The position numbers and the translations under genes were made by a program. From Siphonodentalium dalli (lineage: Eukaryota > Mollusca > Scaphopoda > Gadilida > Siphonodentaliidae), in contig CP136064.1 of assembly GCA_032622095.1 (NCBI GenBank), positions 174,600,310 to 174,664,309 on the forward strand: 64,000 bases of DNA, read 5' to 3'. Position 1 is the first letter of the stretch. The number at the start of each line of letters is the position of its first letter. This document shows, one piece after another, positions 58,301 to 64,000 of the stretch. The notes beneath the pieces are model-generated. The model made no database searches. It saw only the letters and a list, made by a program, of their open reading frames with translations, and was not told the origin of the DNA.

Positions 58301-61300
58301 AGACCAAAATACAGACCGAGTTCGAATATGGGTTTGATTCGAGTTTTTTTTACGGAGTTATGGCCCTTTTTCGAGTTAGAATTCATGGATGCTACGATAA
58401 CTAAAAAAAATGTTATCTGATGAGAACCAAATTTGGTATGTGAGTTTATCTATCTAAAATACAGTTCGAGTTCGAATATGGGTTTGATCAGTTTTATTTT
58501 AATTGAGTTATGGCCCTTTGATATAGAATTCATCCATGCTTCGATAGATCAACCAGTTATCGTCTGATAGGAACCAAATTTGGTATGAGTTTCTCAACTC
58601 AAAATACAGATCAAGTTTGAATATGGGTTAGATCCTGTTTTTTATTCCAGAGTTATGGCCCTTTTTAACTAAGGATTGAACAGATTCAATATTTGTATGC
58701 TTATCATGTAGAACCATAGCAGCTAACCCCTGTGATATCAGTTAGCACTGAGAGAGAGAATTTTGTATGTGAGTTTCTCAGCCCAAAATACAGATACATG
58801 TAGATTTCGAATTTGGGTTTGATCCATTTTTTTTATATTTTAAACATAGTTATGGCTTATGGATTTTCGTGTCCGAACTGAAAATAGCTGATCACTATCG
58901 CCAAGGTATGGGTTAAACATCTGCCGATCGTTATCGGCCTCTCGTTCTGGTATACTCTCACCTGCCTAATAAGTTATGATATATCACATGAACCCACTTG
59001 AAATAGGATTCAAATATCACAGAAAAATCCATGTTATATTTATTGGTATACACCACTAGTGTTATGCAAGATAAAAGTTCGTACAACAGGAAATTCACAT
59101 GATATCATTACAAAGGTGATACATACTTCAATATAAGAATCAGCGAATTCAAATCAGAATTTGAAAAAAATCATAAAAGAATTACACTATTATTACCAAG
59201 GCAGGTTAGAGCTTGAAAGTTGTTGACAGAACTACTGCGTCACATAATTATGACGTTGGAACCAACTGGTCTATTAATACGTGGGTGGTGTATTTTAGAC
59301 TATACACAGACAAGGTACCGGTATGCATCTATTTTTAATAATTATGGCATTAGCCTACAATCATGGACGTAAATGACGTATATACATCGCTGCTACAATC
59401 AATACAATGTCTACATTGAGGTTTTTTCTACCCAGAATTTGTCTTTGATTGCATCCCTCAATGCTGCACCTCCGCGATCGTTATCTCTAGTGGGCTCGCA
59501 TGGAATTAAATGGAGTAGGTCTTCGATCACCTCCCTTGGTCGTCTTTCCTGCGTAATTGGATCCAAACTCATGTCAAATTTTTTTGACACGGAGTCACCC
59601 CTGGCTATACAAATGTTGTGCAACACGATGCACGCAAGCACCGACATTTTTACTTGAGCTGGTGCACACTCGTTTTTACGTTGTGTTACACGCCATCGAC
59701 CTTTTAGCTGTCCAAACGCTCCCTCGATCACCATTCTAGCACGACTCAGTCTGTAATTAAAGTAACTCTCCTCTTCGGACAACACTGCATTGGAATATGG
59801 TTTCATCAACCATTTCTTAATGGGAAAGGCCGAGTCCCCTATAATTTGTGGCGGAATTTCAAGGTTGTCATTTTCGTTCGTCACTACACTTGCCACTGCT
59901 CGCCCTTCTGACAAATCACTCCACATTTCGGTCGACTGAAAAATGTTAGAGTCATGTGAATTTCCGGGGAAGCCGCACGACGCCCAAACAAATCGATATC
60001 TTGAATCCACCATGGCCATGAGTACTATACTATAAAAGTTCTTGAAGTTGTGGTACTCTTTCTGTGACTCTTTGCCCCCCGATGGGCACTTAATCGGAAT
60101 GTGGCACCCATCGACAGCCGCCCACGCGAAAGGATACTGCCACATTTCATGCATATCCAGCAATGCATCGCGAGTTTGTTCCTGTGATTTGGGGGTGTAT
60201 TTGGTGACATTTTCTTCCCACAGGACGGCAACAATGGCATCGCAAACTTCCTTTGTGATATTTCTAACCGTTGCTATTCCACGACCCGTCATTTGGGAAA
60301 TGGTATAGTAGTAATCGCCCCTGGCTAAACGGTAGATGCCTATTGCAAAACGTTCTTCGGGGCCAATTGGGTCTTCTACGAGCTCATTCTTGACGAGATG
60401 GTGACGAATATTGTCAAGGATGTGGTTAAAAGTCCCCCGACTAATTCGAAATGTTTTTTTGAAGTGTCTGTCGCCATAGGCATTGACTGTTTCGAACCAA
60501 CCCTGGTTTCGAAGAAGGCGTCGGCATGACCGATTTTGCTCCCTAGGGGCACACAATTGCATATACAGTTGAGATACTGACAACATTAATGTTCTCAACA
60601 TTAACTCCCTTTGACGCAAAAGCATGAGAATAATTCCATTGCGTTTTGTACGCTCAGCGCGCATCCGTAATAGTTTTAGAAGGACAAGATGTCGTAGATT
60701 TATAGCAGACGACATGACTTTATTTGTTTACGATGGGTTAACTCCCTTTTTAGTTAGTCGGATTACGTCCCTTGACGCCAGTCTAGATTACACGTGTAAA
60801 GTTAACACGTCATATAAATCAAACGTTAAAAACTCGTGTTGACGACGAGTTAACGTTACACGTGTAACGTGTATCACACGTCGTATAAAACAGGCCTTAG
60901 GAAATGTTCAGATAATATGTCATTTGTTGAACTTATTATCTGAAAATTTCATAACAGAGCTACTCGACCAATAGAGGAATCCTTCTGCTCTTGTATTATA
61001 ATATTCATCTCTCTTTCATCTGATAACTTTTCCTGAACTCCCCTCCAAATGAATAATAGACTATTCCAATGTATACAGTTATAACTGGGTTGGAGAATCC
61101 ATTTAGTAAATAATGGATGCCTTGGAAATTTTTTTTAAATGCTGAGAATTTTATTGAGTTTTATCAATTCTGTCCTGATGGGATCCTGATTCTGCTGTTG
61201 AATAGAGCTAACTATGTGAAGAGAATAAAGAACTGGACTACTTATTTTATTTTGGCAGGCTGTTTTTTGAAAAAACAAACAGGTATATCATTGGAAGAGT

Positions 61301-61372
61301 GGAACATTTCACAGAAAAAACAGTGATATCAGCATCCAGCAAAGAATGGGCTATCAAAGATGGACTATACAG
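52217..61372 (+). CDS. MRPL18: Mitochondrial ribosomal protein L18 (uL18m), exons 1-4, 3' end missing
   Basis: Four exons (52217-52301, 52469-52577, 54075-54152, 61259-61372) join in phase into 128 residues. Seen: an N-terminal part with RRYST at 30-34, resembling a mitochondrial presequence cleavage region; FVNRNPRHLEF; AWKRQGWELQMPRKDYYH; and RVEHFTEKTVISASSKEWAI. Family knowledge: metazoan MRPL18 has NPRNLE, an A-K-x-x-GW-x-x-x-x-P-x-R-x-x-x-H segment and an H-x-x-x-x-V-x-SAS-x-x-EWAI segment in this order. It belongs to the large mitoribosomal subunit (uL18 family, 5S-rRNA-binding fold). The remaining C-terminal part (about one more exon in a protein of around 180 residues) was not found before 64000. 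Exon 1 is least certain. Intron 3 (7.1 kb) holds the Harbinger transposon. Confidence 0.83.
52469..52577 (+). CDS. MRPL18: MRPL18 exon 2
   Basis: Acceptor ACTCATAG and donor GTTAGT. It reads RRYSTKQDESGVTEVQETYP followed by NIDYVVNPQFVNRNP and leaves AG for an Arg completed by exon 3. NRNPR is the family marker. Of the three frames only this one is open. Confidence 0.8.
52968..53245. repeat. Interspersed repeat shared with 22455-22720
   Basis: Colinear with 22455-22720 in the same orientation, including GATTGATAACACACCATCAT and GATGTTAGTAGAATG. Located in MRPL18 intron 2. Confidence 0.6.
53447..54031. mobile_element. TTAA-flanked MITE, family AGGCCCACTT (copy 2, expanded)
   Basis: AGGCCCACTTCAATTTTCGA to TCGAAAATTAAATGGGCCT, with TTAA at 53443-53446 and 54032-54035. 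It has the same ends as 2413-2854 but an amplified internal array. It ends 43 bp before MRPL18 exon 3. Confidence 0.82.
53466..53753. repeat. 48-bp tandem repeat, six copies
   Basis: Units start AACCCCCAGATCACACT at 53466, 53514, 53562, 53610, 53658 and 53706 and are almost identical. The copy at 2413 has only one diverged unit. 48 is divisible by three, so both strands read open through the array. Those ORFs are artefacts. Confidence 0.95.
54075..54152 (+). CDS. MRPL18: MRPL18 exon 3
   Basis: Acceptor TTTTACAATAG and donor GTATGT. With the carried AG it reads RHLEFNGFAWKRQGWELQMP then RKDYYH, and leaves CA for Gln in exon 4. The K-x-x-GW and P-R-x-x-x-x-H pattern is the MRPL18 marker. Confidence 0.82.
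54599..54905. mobile_element. piggyBac-type MITE, TTAA + CCTTTTCATGATGGG (copy)
   Basis: TTAACCTTTTCATGATGGGA to CAGTCATGGAAGGGTTAA. It holds three hairpins in series. The third (about 54787-54868) has nearly perfect arms of about 40 bp around GTCGTCCATAATATGGACGAC. Located in MRPL18 intron 3. Confidence 0.75.
55241..55480. promoter_or_regulatory. Subterminal motif cluster at left Harbinger end
   Basis: GTTTTATACGACGTGT (55241-55256) is matched by its exact complement ACACGTCGTATAAAAC at 55321-55336, so the left terminus can form a hairpin. Further ACACGTGTCGACGT, TTACACGAC and TTTATACGACGGGT motifs follow to about 55465. They are likely transposase or Myb-protein binding sites (inference). 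Confidence 0.6.
55510..55530. promoter_or_regulatory. NRF1-like site upstream of the Harbinger Myb-like gene
   Basis: GATCGCACATGCGCAGAAG lies about 255 bp before the ATG at 55773. GCACATGCGC is close to the NRF1 consensus YGCGCAYGCGCR. Function is inferred only. Confidence 0.3.
55773..57613 (+). CDS. Harbinger Myb/SANT-like DNA-binding protein (two exons)
   Basis: Exon 1 55773-55846 (ATG, 24 codons and two bases, donor GTAAGT) joins exon 2 56791-57613 (acceptor TTCTTCTTCAG) in phase, giving 298 residues. About residues 44-148 form a Myb/SANT-like domain: W45, a helix ITDLVDII, then QIRNKFKSLI near 101-110 and YGPWF near 135-139. A Ser-Thr-Ala-Val low-complexity linker follows (about 163-190). 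A charged helix near 215-265 (ECIDVVKKAVEADTTKDILS and on) may mediate oligomerisation. In Harbinger elements the Myb-like protein brings the transposase to the nucleus and the element ends. Exon 1 is an inference from splice sites; an unspliced reading from an ATG at 56762 would begin inside the intron. Confidence 0.85.
58141..58950 (+). repeat. Helentron-like satellite element, family D (nested in Harbinger)
   Basis: 5' palindrome TGTTTACCCATACCATAG...TATGGTAAACA, then CGTTCGTCTGTCCGTCTGTC. Core units contain ACAGACCGAGTTCGAATATG, GGGTTTGAT and GAGTTATGGCCCTTT. The 3' arm GGTATGGGTTAAACA is followed by the hairpin GCCGATCGTTATCGGC and the tail CTCTCGTTCT. A T run precedes it. It lies between the two Harbinger genes and so postdates that element. 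Confidence 0.78.
59411..60715 (-). CDS. HARBI1-like: HARBI1-like DDE transposase
   Basis: A single open frame of 434 residues. N-terminal region 75-170: FKKTFRISRGTFNHIL, then a helix-turn-helix-like segment with FAIGIYRLARGDYYYTIS and GRGIATVRNITKEV. Catalytic core: D202 in FAWAAVDGCHIPIKCP, D255 in GFPGNSHDSNIF, D294 in IIGDSAFPIKKWL and E331 in MVIEGAFGQLKGRWRV. D294 to E331 is 36 residues apart, which fits the second D and the E; D255 is also conserved in the family. VLHNICI near 364-370 is typical of the C-terminal part. Length is close to other Harbinger transposases. No frameshift or stop is visible, so the protein could be functional. It is convergent with the Myb-like gene. Confidence 0.93.
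   Translation of the reverse strand: MSSAINLRHLVLLKLLRMRAERTKRNGIILMLLRQRELMLRTLMLSVSQLYMQLCAPREQNRSCRRLLRNQGWFETVNAYGDRHFKKTFRISRGTFNHILDNIRHHLVKNELVEDPIGPEERFAIGIYRLARGDYYYTISQMTGRGIATVRNITKEVCDAIVAVLWEENVTKYTPKSQEQTRDALLDMHEMWQYPFAWAAVDGCHIPIKCPSGGKESQKEYHNFKNFYSIVLMAMVDSRYRFVWASCGFPGNSHDSNIFQSTEMWSDLSEGRAVASVVTNENDNLEIPPQIIGDSAFPIKKWLMKPYSNAVLSEEESYFNYRLSRARMVIEGAFGQLKGRWRVTQRKNECAPAQVKMSVLACIVLHNICIARGDSVSKKFDMSLDPITQERRPREVIEDLLHLIPCEPTRDNDRGGAALRDAIKDKFWVEKTSM
60894..61115. mobile_element. Right half of TTAA-type MITE split by the Harbinger insertion
   Basis: CCTTAGGAAATGTTCAGATA, then TGTTGAACTTATTATCTGAA and GAATAATAGACTATTCCAAT match the 8340 and 18745 copies downstream of the ACTCATTGATGAGTAGTTA phrase. 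The left remnant ATACTAAATACTCATTG is at 55211-55228, next to a C run. Confidence 0.7.
61259..61372 (+). CDS. MRPL18: MRPL18 exon 4
   Basis: Acceptor ATTTTGGCAG and donor GTACAA. With the carried CA it reads QLFFEKTNRYIIGRVEHFTE then KTVISASSKEWAIKDGLY, and leaves AG. The SAS-x-x-EWAI motif and the LY end correspond to the most conserved part of MRPL18. The phase match with exon 3 across 7.1 kb supports that the intervening transposon is intronic. Confidence 0.85.
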
Positions 61373-61991
61373 GTACAAATTATACATCTCTTGTTGTGTG
61401 CTCACCAGGGAAACACTTGCTGTGTATCCATTTACAGCTGATAAATAGAGATTATCATTACCGTGATGTCATCTGAGGCTTCATAACACACCGAGTTGAG
61501 ATCCTGAATCAGATGAGTAACTGCAGGCTCAGAGTAAGATCCAGGATCTCACCTTCTCAACGAGATGTGATGTGGAGACTCAGATCACTTCACTGTAGTA
61601 ATAATATATATTATATAACCAGTTGAACTTGATTGTTACAACCAATCTCTGAAATTTATTGAGATGAAGGTGATCAGTTGAATTCAAATTTAAACAACAA
61701 TTTCAAGAAGAAATTTCCCAATTGAAAATAGTACCGGAGCCTTGTTCTGATTCAGACATGCATGATATGGAATTGGATCACGACACTGTCATGATCCTAT
61801 TTATAGGAAAACCATCACCAAAAAATAGCGGTATTAATGAAAATAATGACAGTCATGCAATAAATAGAAGATATTTTGTGTTTTTGAGTGGATACCGAAA
61901 ATTATGTCAATCATGATCGAGACAAATATTTATTTGACTTGTTCACAATGAAATAATTTTCGATATTCACTCAAAAATACTAGATATTCTT

Positions 61992-61997
61992 TTTATT
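61992..61997 (-). terminator. AATAAA poly(A) signal for the minus-strand terminal exon
   Basis: TTTATT on the plus strand is AATAAA on the minus strand, about 50 bases downstream of the minus-strand stop at 62049. Position fits a short 3' UTR. Confidence 0.35.
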
Positions 61998-62048
61998 ATA
62001 CGGCAACGCGTTTCCAAAGAAATTCACCATTAACGACGATAAATGTTC

Positions 62049-62116
62049 TTACATGTCATCACCGTCAATCAATGTATCAAAGTCAACAGCTGATCGCTGC
62101 CTGTTCACTTCACCAT
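62049..62116 (-). CDS. Candidate terminal exon of an unidentified gene, convergent with MRPL18
   Basis: On the minus strand a strong pyrimidine-rich acceptor (TTTCTCTTTTCTACAG) is followed by AT-GGT-GAA..., reading (D)GEVNRQRSAVDFDTLIDGDD then M and TAA. The incoming phase is 1. The acidic C terminus VDFDTLIDGDDM is protein-like, but I do not recognise the family. The remainder of the gene would lie at higher coordinates, beyond or within the repeats. Confidence 0.42.
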
Positions 62117-62119
62117 CTG

Positions 62120-62770
62120 TAGAAAAGAGAAATATAGTTATCTTATTATTCAGTTTATTTCCCTCATAATTGTGTTGAATTTCAACATAAAATATATTTT
62201 TATTATAACTATAATAATAACAGTAAAATATAACTGTACTGATACGCATTGGTACTAGTACATGAAAGTGAATCGGTCGCATGCTCGAGTTAGTGTGAAA
62301 GTGAAAACTTCCATGTCCTCTTCTGTTGGATATCAAATTGATTTAACCGTGATTGAAGATAAACCACTATTGATCGTCTAATAAAGATTAATTCATTCAA
62401 AGAGTAGTAGATCGACTGGTGTTTCGGGAGTGGTAGTGGAGACAGATGTGACAGCCAACCTTATTGAGCATTTATTAAAAGTGCTTCAAGCTGAAAAGAA
62501 ACAAGAACAGTTGTTGTAATGGAATTACAAATATATAGAAACACAGTTGATCTCATTCACAAAGTCTAGAAAATAACAATAGTACACAGACAGTAAACTG
62601 TCGTCATGCATATGACATCAGCAGTAACACATTCAACTTTAGATCAGAATACATAAACATTGTGCATAAACAACTAGCATCTATATACAATTTGCCAGCA
62701 TCATGTACCATACACATGTACATACCCAATGCATGTGATTTATTGTCTATGTTTGTAAGAGTAATTATGC
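62120..62770. other. Stretch without a supported gene
   Basis: AT-rich. Could be an intron of the minus-strand gene or of MRPL18. No exon with a recognisable product was found. Confidence 0.35.
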
Positions 62771-62777
62771 TCGAAAC

Positions 62778-63597
62778 AGGGACCAGCCGAGAGGGCGACG
62801 TGGGCGAAGAAGTCGCCCTAGCGCCGTCCGCTTCGCCTTATTTTTGCAGTCGGGCGAAGTTCAAGTCGCCCTGTAAATTCCAAAGTTGACTGACGAAAAT
62901 CGGCAAAATGCCCCAAATAATTTATGATAATTTACAACTGTCAACTGTGATTGCACACAATACTCCACTATCAGGGTGTTATAAAACAATTAACACCTGT
63001 ATTGCTCCAATCTGGAAGCATGTTGACAACAGAGTCTGATTACTGGCAGTTGTGAAAACATCGTCGGGCCTCAAGTGTTAATCTGGTTGTTGTGATTTTT
63101 AGATTACCGTGATTACCACAATGAAGATTACAACTCACAGCTCTCACAATGTGTCAGTTCATCACTCCCTCTATGGACTTTGGTTAAAGAAATTTTAAAA
63201 CAAATTCATTTGTGAAGCATCTTAAAATTTCAAACGGGATTAGCGCAGTAAAAGTGTTCATGATTTCGTTTCGTTTCGGTTTGATAAATATTGTTGGCAT
63301 TTTTAAAAACCCGAAAAATATGAAATAAAATCCTGTCATTCTCCCACAATTACGATATAAAATGCTGCTATCCTCTCACAATTATGTTTGGGTATTATTA
63401 ATAGTTATTAGGGTCATGAAGTGAACATAAATACTCCATATTTCAACCATTGTTTCATAAGTTTAATTGACATATTACATCTCTCCTATTTTCGTTCTAT
63501 AGGAGTATAGCGACTCATGTCGTACTCGTAGTACTGATCAATTTAAATTTTGTAGACTCACTTCGCCCTATAGAACGGCCACTTCGCCTTATTTTTA
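62778..63597. mobile_element. GGGACCAGCC-type element, GGGCGAAG variant
   Basis: It starts GGGACCAGCCGAGAGGGCGA and has GTCGCCCTAGCGCC and TTCGCCTTATTTTTG. 63562-63596 repeats CTTCGCCCTAT and ACTTCGCCTTATTTT. It looks like a variant of the 7110/26800 family, with CTTCGCC replacing CTTCTCCC. The right end was not located because a satellite element starts at 63598. Confidence 0.45.
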
Positions 63598-64000
63598 TGT
63601 TTACCCATACCATAGTATGGTAAACATAGTGTCGTTGCCCGGATTGACCACTCGTCGTTGGTCCGTCTGTCTGTCTGTCCGTCTGTCCGTAGACACTTTA
63701 CGAGTAATGCGATAACTCAAACATTTTCTATCCGATCGAAAGCAAATTTTGTATATGGGTTTCTCAGCCCAAAATACAGATCGAGTTCGAATATGGGTTT
63801 GATCCGAGTTTTTTTTAGGGAGTTATGGCCCTTTTTCAACTTAGAATTCATGCATTCTGCCATAATTAAAAAAAAATTCATCTGACCATAACCAAATTTA
63901 GTATGTGAGTTGCTCAGTCCAAAATACATATCGAGTTCAAATATGGGTTTGATCCAATATTTTTTAATGGAGTTATGGCCCTTTGACATAGAAATCATGC
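63598..64000 (+). repeat. Helentron-like satellite element, family D (5' part)
   Basis: TGTTTACCCATACCATAG...TATGGTAAACA, then CGTCTGTCTGTCTGTCCGTC and core units with GAGTTCGAATATGGGTTTGA and GAGTTATGGCCC. It runs off the window end. Opening follows CTTATTTTTA, matching the T-rich insertion context of the copy at 58141. Confidence 0.75.

Larger units (their letters stand above)
55239..60893. mobile_element. Autonomous-looking PIF/Harbinger transposon
   Basis: A 5.65-kb element with perfect 27-bp terminal inverted repeats: CTGTTTTATACGACGTGTGA and seven more bases at 55239-55265, and the complement at 60867-60893. It carries a Myb/SANT-like protein gene (+) and an HARBI1-like transposase gene (-), convergent, which is the two-gene layout of Harbinger elements. 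Both genes are open throughout. The right end may extend to GGCC before TTA; the matching left bases are TCT, so a clean 3-bp duplication is not visible. It is inserted into a TTAA-type MITE whose halves lie at 55211-55238 and 60894-61115, inside MRPL18 intron 3. A later satellite element sits at 58141-58950 between the two genes. Confidence 0.92.

Noticed and set aside
61722-61916. 64-codon plus-strand ORF as missing MRPL18 exon
   Set aside because: Its translation has none of the expected C-terminal MRPL18 motifs and the phase does not follow exon 4.

Overview
The window looks like a piece of a marine invertebrate genome, most likely a lophotrochozoan and probably a mollusc. It is AT-rich, has small exons in very long introns, and carries dense interspersed repeats. 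These include several bivalve-type non-autonomous elements with about 150-165 bp tandem cores and GTCCGTCCGTC-like starts. The species call is inference from repeat style only. Other marine invertebrates such as amphioxus cannot be excluded.

Host genes are sparse. (1) 5174-28420 (+) holds the last six visible coding exons of a forkhead gene of the FOXJ2/FOXJ3 type. Every splice phase joins, giving 228 C-terminal residues that end in an acidic D-D-F-x-W-D tail. The forkhead domain lies upstream of the window. (2) 52217-61372 (+) holds four phase-consistent exons of mitochondrial ribosomal protein L18 (MRPL18, uL18m). The last exon is not visible. (3) 62049-62116 (-) looks like the terminal exon of an unidentified gene convergent with MRPL18. 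(4) Weaker exon candidates sit at 45156-45320 (-) and as an inverted, diverged pair at 48236-48329 (-) and 48614-48820 (+).

Most of the rest is transposon-derived. The best element is an apparently complete PIF/Harbinger transposon (55239-60893) in MRPL18 intron 3. It has perfect 27-bp terminal inverted repeats, a two-exon Myb/SANT-like DNA-binding protein gene on + and an intact HARBI1-like DDE transposase gene on -. Around it are: TTAA-flanked MITE families (2413, 15124, 18419, 18745, 27661, 28653, 35753, 39068, 42143, 44177, 53447, 54599); five copies of a 212-214 bp perfectly folding TA-flanked palindrome (16859, 18924, 26909, 32710, 39142); hAT-like elements (5491, 12323, 20253, 29340); a small Harbinger-like element (9005-9906) carrying a 167-codon ORF; foldback elements with palindromic ends (3691, 21500, 23948); a tRNA-derived SINE (about 48411-48600); and four sequence-unrelated families with one common Helentron-like layout (7267, 10768, 13949, 19382, 6332, 42984, 58141, 63598).

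Many elements are nested, so the window gives a relative age order. No rRNA, true tRNA, CRISPR, virus or toxin gene was recognised. Long stretches at about 29.7-32.7 kb, 32.9-34.8 kb, 36.7-39.0 kb, 45.9-48.2 kb and 49.4-51.0 kb show no gene I can support.
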